Notes: generated by a model from the letters alone, not told the origin. 64,000 bases of DNA from Legionella quinlivanii (GCF_900461555.1 NZ_UGOX01000001.1:3299501-3363500); one strand, 5' to 3'. Shown: positions 50,707-60,431, counted from the first letter of the stretch. A program made the numbers and translations.

Positions 50707-51702
50707 TCAGGGAACTGCCACCAGACGCAATAAATGATCAATAAAATCATCGCTGCTAATCCCTTCGGCCTCTGCTTCAAAGCTTAGTAATACGCGATGC
50801 CGTAGCACATCATGGGCAATGACATGAATATCTTCCGGCGTTACATAATCCCGGCCAGCCAGCCAGGCATGAGCCTTGGAGCAGCGATCCAGAGCAATAG
50901 TCGCCCGCGGACTGGCACCAAAACGCAACCATCTCGCCAGCTCTTTGCTATACATTCCCGGATTTCGGGTAGCAACAACCAATTGAACCAGATAATGTTC
51001 CAATGCCGGGCTGGTATGGACCTTCAAAACCTGATTGCGTGCATCAAATAATACGCGTTGGGGCAACGGCTTAATTTTCGCAGGCGCAGCCTGTACAGGA
51101 TCCATTGCTTCCCGTCTGGCCAAGGCCAGAATATCCTGTTCTATAGCCGCATCCGGGTAACCGATCTTAACATACATCAGGAAACGGTCGAGCTGCGCCT
51201 CCGGCAGGGGGTAGGTTCCTTCCTGTTCGATTGGATTCTGAGTCGCCATAACCAGGAATAATTCAGGCAGAGGATAGGTCTTACCCCCGATGGTTACCTG
51301 ACGTTCCGCCATTGCTTCCAGAAGCGCAGACTGCACTTTAGCCGGCGCACGATTGATTTCGTCTGCCAGTAATAAATGATGAAATACAGGCCCTGGCTGG
51401 AATACAAAAGTACTGGTTTCAGGGTGAAACACATCGGTTCCAGTTAAATCGCCGGGCAAAAGATCGGGTGTAAACTGAATGCGATGAAAATTGCCTTCAA
51501 TCAGAGCGGACAGTTCCTTAACCGCCCGTGTCTTGGCAAGCCCTGGCGCTCCTTCCACCAAGAGATGTCCATCTGCGAGCAAGGCAATCAGCAGGCGAGA
51601 TACCAAAGCGCGCTGGCCAAGGATGCGATCATTTAAAAAATGACTAATACGCAAAATTTCCTGCTGCACAGATTGTATTGTCGTTTCCTGCAGTTGCTCC
51701 AT
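50707..51702 (-). CDS. moxR: MoxR-type AAA+ ATPase of Bat operon
   Basis: 331 residues. Walker A is the MoxR form GAPGLAKT (about 55-62). LLADEINRAPAKVQSALLEAM is Walker B, ATQNPIEQEGTYPLPEAQLDRF has sensor 1, and the C-terminal lid follows. It probably remodels a target together with the VWA proteins; the target is unknown. First gene of the operon, divergent from the DJ-1/PfpI gene. Confidence 0.93.
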   Translation of the reverse strand: MEQLQETTIQSVQQEILRISHFLNDRILGQRALVSRLLIALLADGHLLVEGAPGLAKTRAVKELSALIEGNFHRIQFTPDLLPGDLTGTDVFHPETSTFVFQPGPVFHHLLLADEINRAPAKVQSALLEAMAERQVTIGGKTYPLPELFLVMATQNPIEQEGTYPLPEAQLDRFLMYVKIGYPDAAIEQDILALARREAMDPVQAAPAKIKPLPQRVLFDARNQVLKVHTSPALEHYLVQLVVATRNPGMYSKELARWLRFGASPRATIALDRCSKAHAWLAGRDYVTPEDIHVIAHDVLRHRVLLSFEAEAEGISSDDFIDHLLRLVAVP

Positions 51703-51895
51703 TTATTCAACCTCGTGCAAAAAAACATAATCCTAGCGTGAATCCCTGTTCGTGCCAAGATCTGGTTGTTGTCAAAAGGCAGTTAACGGTCTTCAGCGCA
51801 GTTTTTAGACTACAATTATAGGAATACGAGGCTGCCATTGAGCAATAGATCGCAAGATCGCAGCACATCAATTCACCTCAGGGAGGAGGACTCTA

Positions 51896-52429
51896 ATGAA
51901 TAAATTAAAAGGAAAAAAAATCGCCATACTTGCCGCCAATGGCTTTGAGCAGGTTGAAATGGAAGCACCTCGCAAAGCACTGGAAAATGAGGGCGCAGAA
52001 ACTTTCCTGATCTCACCTGAAAAAGAGGAAGTACAAGGCTGGCATCATTTTGAAAAAGGGGACAAATTCCCGGTAGATATTCCGCTTAAAGAAGCCAAGG
52101 CTGAACATTTTGATGCGCTCTTACTTCCTGGCGGCGTGATCAATCCAGACCAGCTGCGTCTGCTGCCAGAGGCTGCAGAATTTGTCAAATCAATAAATAT
52201 ACAAAATAAGCCCATTGCAGCAATCTGCCACGGCCCCTGGTTATTAATCAATGCAGAACTGGCCAAAGGCAGGAAAATGACTTCCTGGTTATCGATCAAA
52301 ACCGATTTAATCAATGCAGGGGCTGAATGGGTTGATAAACCGGTTGTTTGCGATCAGGACATTTTAACCAGTCGAAAACCGGATGATATTCCCCAATTCA
52401 ATGAAGCAATGATCCGGCTTTTTGAATAG
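51896..52429 (+). CDS. DJ-1/PfpI family protein (YhbO-like)
   Basis: 177 residues, strong SD GGGAGGAGG. The class I glutamine-amidotransferase-like fold has the nucleophile elbow AAICHGPWLLI near residue 110 and Glu in FEQVEMEAP near residue 19. PfpI-type proteins are described as peptidase, chaperone or deglycase in stress. It ends 21 bp before ligD, so both are likely co-transcribed. Confidence 0.88.
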   Translation: MNKLKGKKIAILAANGFEQVEMEAPRKALENEGAETFLISPEKEEVQGWHHFEKGDKFPVDIPLKEAKAEHFDALLLPGGVINPDQLRLLPEAAEFVKSINIQNKPIAAICHGPWLLINAELAKGRKMTSWLSIKTDLINAGAEWVDKPVVCDQDILTSRKPDDIPQFNEAMIRLFE

Positions 52430-52450
52430 CTCCACAGTGGAGGGGAATCG

Positions 52451-54940
52451 ATGAGTCTTGACCGTTATCAGAAAAAAAGGGATTTTCATAAAACCCCCGA
52501 GCCTAAGGGCCGTGTTCACCGAAAACACCGCTTTCTCTATATCATTCAGAAACATGCTGCCAGCCATTTACATTATGATTTTCGCCTGGAACTGGATGGC
52601 GTTTTAAAGAGCTGGGCAGTTCCTAAAGGCCCTTGCCTTGACCCGGCTGTGAAGCGGCTGGCAGTACAAGTAGAAGATCATCCGGTTGAATACGGCAGTT
52701 TTGAGGGAATTATTCCCAAAGGCGAGTATGGCGGCGGTACGGTCATGTTATGGGACAAAGGCAAGTGGAAGCCCCTGGATGATGATCCGGCCAAAGCCTA
52801 TGAAAAAGGGCATTTACATTTTGAATTGCAGGCTGAAAAACTTAATGGTCAGTGGGATTTGATTCGCTTTAAGGAAAAGCAGTGGTTCCTCATTAAACAT
52901 CGAGACGCGGAAGCAAGACCCCTTGACGAATATGATATTACAAATGAAGAGCCGAATAGCGTGGTCAGCCATCAAAGCTTAGACGAAATAAGCCGGAACT
53001 ATCAATCCGTCTGGCACAGTAAAGAAAGTTCCCAAAATAATAGCTCTGTTAAATCTCCTAAAAAAAAACAGAAAAAGTATACGCTGGCTCTGCCTGCCAG
53101 CCCATTTTTGCAGAATTGCCCAGTCGAATTAGCAACCCTGACCAATAAAGCCCCCATTGGTGACGACTGGTTGCATGAACTGAAATTTGATGGCTACCGC
53201 ATCATAGCCTACAAACGGCATGCGCAAATCCAGTTGCTCTCCCGTAATCAACTGGACTGGACAAGAAAATTTCCGAATGTCATCAATGCTCTGAAAAGCC
53301 TGCCCGTGGACAATATCATTGTGGATGGTGAAATTACCGTTCTGGATGAAAACTCGCGCTCAAGTTTTCAGTTGCTGCAAAATGCCATGAGTAATGGGGC
53401 GCAAACCCATTTTACCTATTATCTTTTTGATTTGCTCTACCTTGAGCAATACGATACCCGCTCTCTCCCGCTCCTCGAAAGAAAAAAACTGCTCGCTGAT
53501 TTGCTCGAGGATGCAGAGGAAAGCCTTCGTTACAGTGACCATATACTGGGCGATGGGGAAAGCGTTTTCAAACAGAGCTGCGATTTTAATCTGGAAGGGA
53601 TTATCTCCAAGGACATTCATAGCACTTATCAAGGTAAGCGAAGCAGGAAATGGCTTAAAATAAAATGCAGTAAGCGTCAGGAGTTTGTCATTGGCGGTTT
53701 TACCAAATCAGAGAAAAATCGCACTGGGTTTCGTTCCCTGCTTTTGGGTGTTTATGATGATAAAGGGCAGCTTAATTATTGCGGCAAAGTGGGTACAGGC
53801 TTCACTGAAGCCTCCTTAAAATCTATTGCCAGACAATTAGAACCCCTGCAAATGGCAAAGAATCCTTTTAATATTAATCCGCCGGGAGTCAGAAGCAGCA
53901 CCTGGGTGAAGCCCGAACTAATCGCCGAAGTGGAATTTAGTGAATGGACAGACGACGGCCATTTAAGACACCCCAGTTTCAAAGGTTTAAGATTGGATAA
54001 AATGGCGCAAGAGATCCGGAACGAACAGGAAATACCGCTAAAAAAAATAACGCCCGGCAAGGGGAAGAACATGCCCGCAATCAAATTGAGCAATCCCGAT
54101 AAAATGATTTATGCTGAAGACGGCATTTGTAAAAAGGAGCTGTTTGATTATTATCAAGCCATTAGTTCCTATATTCTACCCTATATTCGCAATCGGGCAT
54201 TAACCCTGGTTCGCTGTCCCTCTGATTATAAAGACTGCTTTTATCAGAAACACCTCAATCAGCAAAATCCTGGCGGCCTTTATACGATTGAAGTGGAAAG
54301 CAAACGCACTGAGAACATTGAACACTGCATCTATCTCAAAGAGGAGGAAGGATTGCTTGCTCTGGCGCAAATGGGAGTGCTGGAAATTCATCCCTGGGGC
54401 AGCACCGTCGAGCATCTTGAGCAGCCTGATATTCTGGTGTTTGACCTCGATCCGGATCCTGAAGTCAGTTGGAAAATGCTGGTGGATGCCGCTTATGAAA
54501 TCCGCGAGGAGCTTGAGCAATTAAAACTATCTGCATTTATTAAAACGACAGGCGGTAAAGGCCTGCATGTGGTCATTCCGATTCAGGTCAAATATAACTG
54601 GGAGTCAGTCAAAGAATTCACTCATGTCTTTGTAGAATATCTGGAAAAAAAATATCCCAAAAAATACACCAGCAATATGGCGAAGGCCAAACGCAAGGGA
54701 AAAATTTTTGTCGATTACCTCCGAAATCAGCGCCAGGCAACCGCCATTGCGCCCTATTCGCCCCGCGCAAGACTACATGCACCGGTAGCAACGCCTGTGC
54801 ATTGGGAGGAACTGACCGATAATCAGAATGATTCATTCTATACCATACGAACTATCTTCAAGCGGCTTGAGCAATTGAAAGACGATCCCTGGAAAGAATT
54901 CTGGACAATTAAACAAAACCTGCCCTTAGACAAAATCTAA
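52451..54940 (+). CDS. ligD: Multifunctional DNA ligase D (phosphoesterase-ligase-polymerase)
   Basis: 829 residues, GGAGGGG upstream. The 3'-phosphoesterase domain (about 30-180) has LHYDFRLELDG and GEYGGGTV. The ATP-dependent ligase core (about 215-520) has the catalytic Lys245 in ELKFDGYRI, the EGIISK motif and WLKIKC. The C-terminal primase-like polymerase (about 555-829) has LVFDLDPDP for metals and TTGGKGLHVV. This PE-Lig-Pol order is the Pseudomonas type. It repairs double-strand breaks by end joining with Ku; no ku gene is within the window. Confidence 0.95.
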   Translation: MSLDRYQKKRDFHKTPEPKGRVHRKHRFLYIIQKHAASHLHYDFRLELDGVLKSWAVPKGPCLDPAVKRLAVQVEDHPVEYGSFEGIIPKGEYGGGTVMLWDKGKWKPLDDDPAKAYEKGHLHFELQAEKLNGQWDLIRFKEKQWFLIKHRDAEARPLDEYDITNEEPNSVVSHQSLDEISRNYQSVWHSKESSQNNSSVKSPKKKQKKYTLALPASPFLQNCPVELATLTNKAPIGDDWLHELKFDGYRIIAYKRHAQIQLLSRNQLDWTRKFPNVINALKSLPVDNIIVDGEITVLDENSRSSFQLLQNAMSNGAQTHFTYYLFDLLYLEQYDTRSLPLLERKKLLADLLEDAEESLRYSDHILGDGESVFKQSCDFNLEGIISKDIHSTYQGKRSRKWLKIKCSKRQEFVIGGFTKSEKNRTGFRSLLLGVYDDKGQLNYCGKVGTGFTEASLKSIARQLEPLQMAKNPFNINPPGVRSSTWVKPELIAEVEFSEWTDDGHLRHPSFKGLRLDKMAQEIRNEQEIPLKKITPGKGKNMPAIKLSNPDKMIYAEDGICKKELFDYYQAISSYILPYIRNRALTLVRCPSDYKDCFYQKHLNQQNPGGLYTIEVESKRTENIEHCIYLKEEEGLLALAQMGVLEIHPWGSTVEHLEQPDILVFDLDPDPEVSWKMLVDAAYEIREELEQLKLSAFIKTTGGKGLHVVIPIQVKYNWESVKEFTHVFVEYLEKKYPKKYTSNMAKAKRKGKIFVDYLRNQRQATAIAPYSPRARLHAPVATPVHWEELTDNQNDSFYTIRTIFKRLEQLKDDPWKEFWTIKQNLPLDKI

Positions 54941-54944
54941 GGGC
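54922..54944. terminator. Hairpin at the ligD 3' end
   Basis: GCCCTTAGA and TCTAAGGGC pair over CAAAA, overlapping the ligD stop. It lies between convergent ligD and the ankyrin gene. Few T residues follow. Confidence 0.45.
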
Positions 54945-54976
54945 TATTCTGAAATATCTATCGTTCTCGAACTTTC

Positions 54977-56626
54977 TTACAGGCCTAATCCAGTACGAAT
55001 TAAACCGGTTCGAGAGTCGGCATCGGCGTTTTCGATCACGGTTTTCGCATTATCTGTAAGCAATTCATGTCCATTCAGGCTGCGTTTAAAAAAGCCGCTA
55101 TGCTGATAAGCATACTGATGAATCTCCCTGACTAGATTGATATCATCCATCCGGTCCTTGTATTTTAAAGTGAGTTCCGCGGCAAATTTCGAGCGTGAGA
55201 AAGGTCTCTCAGCAATATGCTGTCGAATATCCGCTCTTGTCAGCGTTAGATGCTGGTCTATGAAGTTGCTGGACTTGAACCAAGAGGATTGCCCCATATA
55301 CAAGGCCTGATAAATTTTCTTAAACGCCGCGACAAAACGCTCATTCTCTGCCGGCACCAGTTCAGGGTAAGCCGCCTCCCATAGTAATTCCAACTCCTCT
55401 GTTTTTAATGCATTGGCCGCCCGGGCCGCTTCATAAGCTGCTGTGTATCCCGCTGCCTGAGGATCAGACGGTGTCATTTTTGCGAAATGAGGCAGCAGAT
55501 GCCAATGCTTTAAATCAACAGCCCATTCTATCGGCGTTCTATTTTCATATTTTACCAGCAACGAGTCCTTACTGGTGGATTGGTTATACCGGACTGCCAA
55601 AGCAACTAAAAATTTTTCCTGATTTTCCTGTACAGCAATATGAAATGCGTTGATAGCCCCGTTCTCAGTATTATTAAATTTCCAGTCAAGATTTGCCCCC
55701 TTTGCTGCTAAAGCGCTAGCCAGTTCAAACTGCTTATGATGGGCAGCCGATACCATCGCTGAACCATATTGCAGCCTGTCGGTCTCATCTGTCTGTTCTT
55801 TTGTCAGAAACTCAACAGTGTTCCAATCGCGAAGCTGTGCGGCCAATCGCACTGGGGAAAAGCCTGCGCGATTCTGTAAAGTCCTGGCTGTGCACCTGGA
55901 CAAACAGGGCTCTTTCGCAAAGTTAATAATGGCCTCTTTATTGCCCCTCAGAATCGCCAGATGAAGGGGGCTTACCTCCCGCTTTCTCTCTTCATTCTCA
56001 TAGAGCCATAAGGTTTCTGGACTAATGCCCGCAAGAATTTTCCCAGAGAGTTCAGTGAGTCCTTCATCCTCAGCACGAAAAATTACTTCAGCATATGCCT
56101 GGGAATCTTCAACATCATTGAAGCCATTAATGAATGCCTCAACCAAATACCATTTTTTAAAATAAGCCGCTAAAAGAATAGGCGTATATCCATTATCAGT
56201 GGTATGACTACAACTTGGCTGGATACCCGGCAAAGCCAGTAACTTCTGAATCCAGCGAAGAGCTATCGCTTTTTTTTCAGTTGAGGAATTGGGATAAGGA
56301 GCATGTAAGGCTGCATAGTGGAGGATATTCCATCGCCCAATCCGCTCCTCTCTGGATGCATTGTTGATTTTTAATAAACGGATTGCCAGCTCCATTTTGC
56401 CGGCTTTGGCAGCCAAAAGAGCTGCCCGTCCAAACTGTTCAGCATCTCCCTCACTTACCTCGGTGATGCAAGTGAACGCAGCCACTTTATCCCAATCGCT
56501 TTTTGCTGCGTAAAACATAATGGGGGTTTGGTTTTCGGAATTGATTTGGCTTAACTCTGATTTATCGTCTAAAGTTTCCAGCATGTTTTGTAATTCTTCA
56601 ACCGATTTTGCACCGAATAAACGCAT
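54977..56626 (-). CDS. Ankyrin-repeat protein, candidate effector
   Basis: 549 residues from ATG 56626 (GGAG eight bases upstream); the longer frame adds 24 residues lying in repeat-flanking sequence. Several ankyrin-like helices, e.g. NGYTPILLAAYFKKWYLVEA, VSPLHLAILRGNKEAIINFA and NRTPIEWAVDLKHWHLLPH, are spread irregularly. The C-terminal region has GQSSWFKSSNFIDQ and ERPFSRSKFAAEL, a WF-plus-SRS module reminiscent of other Legionella effector tails. No signal peptide. A translocated host-interacting role is inferred from type and family only. Confidence 0.65.
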   Translation of the reverse strand: MRLFGAKSVEELQNMLETLDDKSELSQINSENQTPIMFYAAKSDWDKVAAFTCITEVSEGDAEQFGRAALLAAKAGKMELAIRLLKINNASREERIGRWNILHYAALHAPYPNSSTEKKAIALRWIQKLLALPGIQPSCSHTTDNGYTPILLAAYFKKWYLVEAFINGFNDVEDSQAYAEVIFRAEDEGLTELSGKILAGISPETLWLYENEERKREVSPLHLAILRGNKEAIINFAKEPCLSRCTARTLQNRAGFSPVRLAAQLRDWNTVEFLTKEQTDETDRLQYGSAMVSAAHHKQFELASALAAKGANLDWKFNNTENGAINAFHIAVQENQEKFLVALAVRYNQSTSKDSLLVKYENRTPIEWAVDLKHWHLLPHFAKMTPSDPQAAGYTAAYEAARAANALKTEELELLWEAAYPELVPAENERFVAAFKKIYQALYMGQSSWFKSSNFIDQHLTLTRADIRQHIAERPFSRSKFAAELTLKYKDRMDDINLVREIHQYAYQHSGFFKRSLNGHELLTDNAKTVIENADADSRTGLIRTGLGL

Positions 56627-56778
56627 TAAGTTTCTCCGCAGGTGGGGATAAGGGTATGTGAGTGAGCTATTTTTGCACAAAACCAGGTTATGAATCAATA
56701 CCAGAATTGCCTATCCCGAGCATCGTTCAGTGTAAGAACTGCGGTTTGACTTTCCTCCAGGTGTCGCGACCTGTCCCC

Positions 56779-56946
56779 CACGTACCCCGACTTACCTCCT
56801 ACGTACCCGACTTACCTCCTACGTACCCCGACTTACCTCCTACGTACCCCGACTTACCTCCTACGTACCCCGACTTACCTCCTACGTACCCCGACTCACC
56901 GCCTACGTACCCCGACTTACCGCCTACGTACCCCGACTTGTTCGGG
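56779..56946. repeat. 21-bp tandem array (8 copies) derived from the family B end
   Basis: Unit ACGTACCCCGACTTACCTCCT starts at 56780, 56801, 56821, 56842, 56863, 56884, 56905 and 56926; the second copy lacks one C, so one step is 20 bp. It is non-coding: a reading frame with YPDLPPT repeats passes through it but is disturbed by that deletion. The last unit runs into CCCCGACTTGTTCGGGG. Six consecutive starts fall at exact 21-bp spacing. Confidence 0.85.
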
Positions 56947-57041
56947 GTATCTATAGTTTCTATATCAAGACGATAGACTTTACCAGGGCTGGCTCTACTT
57001 CAGGCATTGCCTGGATGCCCCGGACAAGCCGTGGCACGTAG
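56926..57041. repeat. Family B repeat, copy B5
   Basis: The left hairpin is CCCCGA-CTTGT-TCGGGG, and the right end contains GCCTGGATGCCCCGGACAAG as in copy B2. It lies between the ankyrin gene and the next gene in a 438-bp gap. Together with the tandem array it explains most of that gap; the sequence from 56627 to 56778 is unassigned. Confidence 0.65.
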
Positions 57042-57064
57042 AATCTAAGATGCTATAACACAAG

Positions 57065-57505
57065 CTATTTCTGATAATCATTTTGCAGTTCTAAAGGCAT
57101 CATTGCCTGCAGGCGCTCATACAAATCCAGTAAATCTGCACAAAACACCTGAAATTGCTGGCGAGTCTGCCACAGTTCGTAATTGACTCCCTTACGAAAA
57201 GCCAGTTGCCTTGATAACATTTTGAATAGCTGTAAGTCCTGACTGGAAAAACTGAGATCCTGGTTCATCTCCAAAAGCTCAATCAAGGTTTTATTTTGTT
57301 TGACCGGACGATGAACGTGCAGCAAATAAGCCTGCAGGGTCAATTGAAAGGCAATATACATTAAAGAACTGATTGGGTTTAAATTGTCTTTGACATGTCC
57401 TTCAATAAAATCATCGCGTAAATTACTCATCAAATGATCAGCGGCATAGGCATGCTGAGTAGCTATTTTTAACAACTCCAGTGGTGAGTAGTAATGTTTA
57501 TCCAT
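57065..57505 (-). CDS. Hypothetical helical protein
   Basis: About 146 residues from ATG 57505, with GGG seven bases upstream. Entirely helical with His and aromatics at the start (KHYYSPLELLKIATQHAY), and no signal or membrane segment. It faces the Dus gene across about 50 bp. Helical bundle of unknown role; HEPN-like or regulatory folds are possible but unsupported. Confidence 0.6.
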   Translation of the reverse strand: MDKHYYSPLELLKIATQHAYAADHLMSNLRDDFIEGHVKDNLNPISSLMYIAFQLTLQAYLLHVHRPVKQNKTLIELLEMNQDLSFSSQDLQLFKMLSRQLAFRKGVNYELWQTRQQFQVFCADLLDLYERLQAMMPLELQNDYQK

Positions 57506-57558
57506 TAGATGCCCAATTTGATACAATGCTCAATTAATCAGAACGCGGATTCTGCCAG

Positions 57559-58590
57559 ATGTTTACTGAAATTGCGAGCACAGATAATAGTTCCCTTCCC
57601 TGGTTCCTTGGCGCAATAAATATGCCGCATCGCCTGATTCAGGGGCCGCTGGCGGGCTTTAGCTGTTCGCCCATGCGGGCTTTGTTTTCTCGTTACACCC
57701 CTCCAGCCTACTGCGTCTCGGAAATGATTTCAGCGCATGATGTTATTTACAAGCACAGCGCAGAAAACCGCTACCTGCATCGCGCACTGGATGAAGACAG
57801 ATTGTGTTATCAGCTATCGGGAAATGATGGGGAGCTAATGGCAAAGGCTGCAAAAAAACTGGAAATTCTCGGGGCTGATCTGATTGATATTAATTGCGGT
57901 TGTCCTAAAGCTAAAATCAGAAAACGCGGTGCCGGAAGCGCCCTTCTGGAGACACCCGATCATTTGGTTCGAATCGTGGAAAAAGTACGCGATGCGCTCC
58001 AATGTCCTTTAACAATAAAAATCCGCCTGCAGAATACTGATTCTGATCTCGCCTTAGCTCAGGCATTGGAAAAAACCGGCATCAATGCGCTGATTGTACA
58101 CGGGCGGCGCTGGCAGGATGATTACGATGTAGCCTGCAACTGGCAGGCTATTCGTCTGATTAAAGAAGCGGTGAAGATTCCGGTCATCGCCAATGGCGAT
58201 ATTTGCGGAAGAAATTCTTTAGCAGCTGCCCTGGCTGCAACCGGCTGCGATGCATTCATGATTTCACGAGCAGGCACGGGGAAACCCTGGCTTTACCAGC
58301 ATTTATTGAGCCCCAATGGCTTCGAGGTTCTGCTGGATGAGCGCATTGAATTATTCCTGAAGCATCTTGAGGAGCTATCCTGGCTTGAAAATGAGTTTCA
58401 GGCCGTGCTGCAAAGCAAAAGCCTGATACGCTATTATTTTCGCGAACTTGGATCAGTGCAATTGCAGACCTATTATTCCCTGAACTCATTGGAATCGATC
58501 AAAGAGTACATGACCAGGATGAATAAAAATCTGACACCGTCTAGCGCAGACTACGTCCTCCATCCACATTCAATACCTGGCCGGTTATAA
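57559..58590 (+). CDS. tRNA-dihydrouridine synthase (DusB/DusC-like)
   Basis: 343 residues from ATG 57559; ATG 57622 (MPHRLIQGPLAGFS) is the alternative and begins nearer the barrel. TIM-barrel flavoenzyme: GPLAGF, CVSEMIS, DINCGCPKAKIRKRGAGSALL with catalytic Cys, IHG-type VHGRRW, IANGDI and RAGTGKPWL for FMN phosphate. It reduces uridine in tRNA using NAD(P)H. Its 3' end overlaps the convergent SDR gene by 50 bp. Which uridine is modified cannot be told. Confidence 0.88.
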   Translation: MFTEIASTDNSSLPWFLGAINMPHRLIQGPLAGFSCSPMRALFSRYTPPAYCVSEMISAHDVIYKHSAENRYLHRALDEDRLCYQLSGNDGELMAKAAKKLEILGADLIDINCGCPKAKIRKRGAGSALLETPDHLVRIVEKVRDALQCPLTIKIRLQNTDSDLALAQALEKTGINALIVHGRRWQDDYDVACNWQAIRLIKEAVKIPVIANGDICGRNSLAAALAATGCDAFMISRAGTGKPWLYQHLLSPNGFEVLLDERIELFLKHLEELSWLENEFQAVLQSKSLIRYYFRELGSVQLQTYYSLNSLESIKEYMTRMNKNLTPSSADYVLHPHSIPGRL

Positions 58591-59293
58591 ACTCATTGTT
58601 CGCTATAGACAGAACTGCCTTGGCAATAAAATCAGGATGACCATGGCGTTTCAAAGGGGTTTCAGCGATGATTTTCTGCTGCATTTGTTCTGATAAGCGA
58701 TTTTCTTTTTCTGGCCAGGCAATCGAGCCGGGGGCTACTGCATTGACCCGCACCAGTGGCGCGAACTCCTTTGCCAAGGCACGGGTTTGCATCAGGAGAG
58801 CCGCCTTGGTTTGACAATAAATTGCATATTCCTTCAGGGGAATTTCTGCATGAATGTCAGTGATATTAACAATTACACCCTGCTGTTTTTTCAAATAAGG
58901 CAGGGCTGCCTGGCTGAGCTGATAGGGAACTTGTGTATTCAGCTTGAACAGCGTATGCCACAGGGTTTCATCAAAGTTCTCAAAATGGTTTTTAGTAAAC
59001 TGAGACGCGTTATTGACTAGCAGATCAAGCCGGCCGGCCCAGTTGATCACCGGTTCAATAAGCTGCTCCCCCTTCTCCAGGCTGGATAAGTTCTGACAAA
59101 AAATCCGGGCCGAGTCGGCTTGCTGCTGATTAAATTGTAATGCCAGACTATTCGCCTCTGCCTCCGATTGATGGTAATGAATAGCCACCCGATAACCTGC
59201 CTGATGCAAATGTCCGGCAATGACTGCGCCAATGCGCCGGGCCGCGCCAGTAATCAATGCTACTTTTCTGACTTGTTTCCTGTTCCGATTCAA
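58541..59293 (-). CDS. Pteridine-reductase-like SDR (FolM-type)
   Basis: 250 residues, probable TTG start at 59293 with GGGGGAA about seven bases upstream. TGAARRIG, the pteridine-reductase variant of the SDR glycine motif, is at residues 15-22 and is followed by AIHYHQSEAEAN. NNAS, ITDIH and YCQTK give the Asn, Asp/Ser and Tyr-x3-Lys of the active site. It reduces dihydro- or biopterins with NADPH. The next gene on the other side, divergent by 28 bp, is MidA-like, and a PTPS-like gene follows, so a pterin link is plausible. Confidence 0.78.
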   Translation of the reverse strand: MNRNRKQVRKVALITGAARRIGAVIAGHLHQAGYRVAIHYHQSEAEANSLALQFNQQQADSARIFCQNLSSLEKGEQLIEPVINWAGRLDLLVNNASQFTKNHFENFDETLWHTLFKLNTQVPYQLSQAALPYLKKQQGVIVNITDIHAEIPLKEYAIYCQTKAALLMQTRALAKEFAPLVRVNAVAPGSIAWPEKENRLSEQMQQKIIAETPLKRHGHPDFIAKAVLSIANNEFITGQVLNVDGGRSLR

Positions 59294-59321
59294 GGTATGT
59301 TCCCCCTTTTACCCGTTAATT

Positions 59322-60431
59322 ATGAATGTACCAACACCCTTAATCGCGCATCTCAGAAAGAATGAGGCCATTTCCTTTGCAGAATTTATGCATCTTGCCT
59401 TGTATTCACCGGAATATGGCTATTACACCTCCGCTCATCCCAAGTTCGGTGCCTTAGGTGATTTTATTACAGCGCCGGAGTTAAGTCCGCTTTTTTCACA
59501 AACTCTGGGCGAACAATGCCGTGAAATTTTAAAGCACTTGGGTTCAGGTATCATCCTCGAGTTTGGAGCAGGCTCTGGTAAGCTGTGCGTCGAGCTGCTG
59601 AAACAGCTCGCCAGAAAAGAGACACTGCCAGAAACTTATTACATTCTTGAAGTCAGCGGTCATTTACGCGAACGGCAGAAACAACTTGTGCAGCAGGAAA
59701 TTCCTGAGCTGGCCTCCAGGGTAGAATGGATTAGCGAATGGCCAAAGGCCTTTTCGGGAATTATTCTGGCCAATGAAGTTCTCGACGCCATGCCGGTGCA
59801 TCGTTTTCTGCAAACCGACGACGGCATTTGTGAAAGCTATATCGTCCTTGACGAGCAGGAGCAATTGAAGGAAATCTTCAAACCCTGCACCAATTCCCGT
59901 CTTCTTGCCTATCTTGGCGAAGTCTTGCCGAAAGAATTTTCTCCCTATTTGTCGGAGGTCAATTTATATGTGGAAGGCTGGATTAAGCAATGTGCCGCCA
60001 GTCTCGAACAAGGGGTCATGCTCTTAATTGATTATGGTTTTCCTCGTTCCGAATTCTACCATCCCGATCGAAATCAGGGCACACTCATGTGCCATTATCA
60101 GCACCAGGCCCATACCAATCCCCTTGTTTACATCGGCCAGCAGGATATTACCGCTCATGTTGATTTCACGCAGATTGCCGAAGCGGCGATTACAGCAGGC
60201 CTTGATGTGAGCGGCTATACCAATCAGGCTGCTTTTTTGCTGGGGAATGGTTTGCTAAGCTTACTGGAAGCGATTCAGGACGAAGGGCAGCGCCTGAGAG
60301 CCGCACAAGCGGTCAAACAACTGATTCAGCCTGGTGAAATGGGTGAATTATTTAAAGTAATTGCCCTGTCAAAGCACTATGACGGAGACTTGGCGGGCTT
60401 TCAATTACAAGATAAACGAGCGAGCTTATAA
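59322..60431 (+). CDS. MidA/NDUFAF7-type SAM-dependent methyltransferase
   Basis: About 369 residues from ATG 59322; the longer frame enters the divergent SDR gene. AEFMHLALYSPEYGYY opens as in the DUF185/MidA family, then GDFITAPELSPLFSQ, the SAM loop LEFGAGSGKLCVELL near 80, and ILANEVLDAMPVHRF. Mitochondrial members dimethylate an Arg of complex I. The bacterial target is not established. It ends one base before the PTPS-like gene. Confidence 0.85.
   Translation: MNVPTPLIAHLRKNEAISFAEFMHLALYSPEYGYYTSAHPKFGALGDFITAPELSPLFSQTLGEQCREILKHLGSGIILEFGAGSGKLCVELLKQLARKETLPETYYILEVSGHLRERQKQLVQQEIPELASRVEWISEWPKAFSGIILANEVLDAMPVHRFLQTDDGICESYIVLDEQEQLKEIFKPCTNSRLLAYLGEVLPKEFSPYLSEVNLYVEGWIKQCAASLEQGVMLLIDYGFPRSEFYHPDRNQGTLMCHYQHQAHTNPLVYIGQQDITAHVDFTQIAEAAITAGLDVSGYTNQAAFLLGNGLLSLLEAIQDEGQRLRAAQAVKQLIQPGEMGELFKVIALSKHYDGDLAGFQLQDKRASL

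Noticed and set aside
56779-56946. Tandem array as a CRISPR
   Set aside because: Units are contiguous 21-bp copies without spacers, and there are no cas genes.
56662-56976. A reading frame with YPDLPPT heptapeptide repeats, looking like a proline-rich surface protein
   Set aside because: It is the translation of the 21-bp non-coding tandem array. One unit has a 1-bp deletion that changes the frame, and there is no SD or signal peptide.
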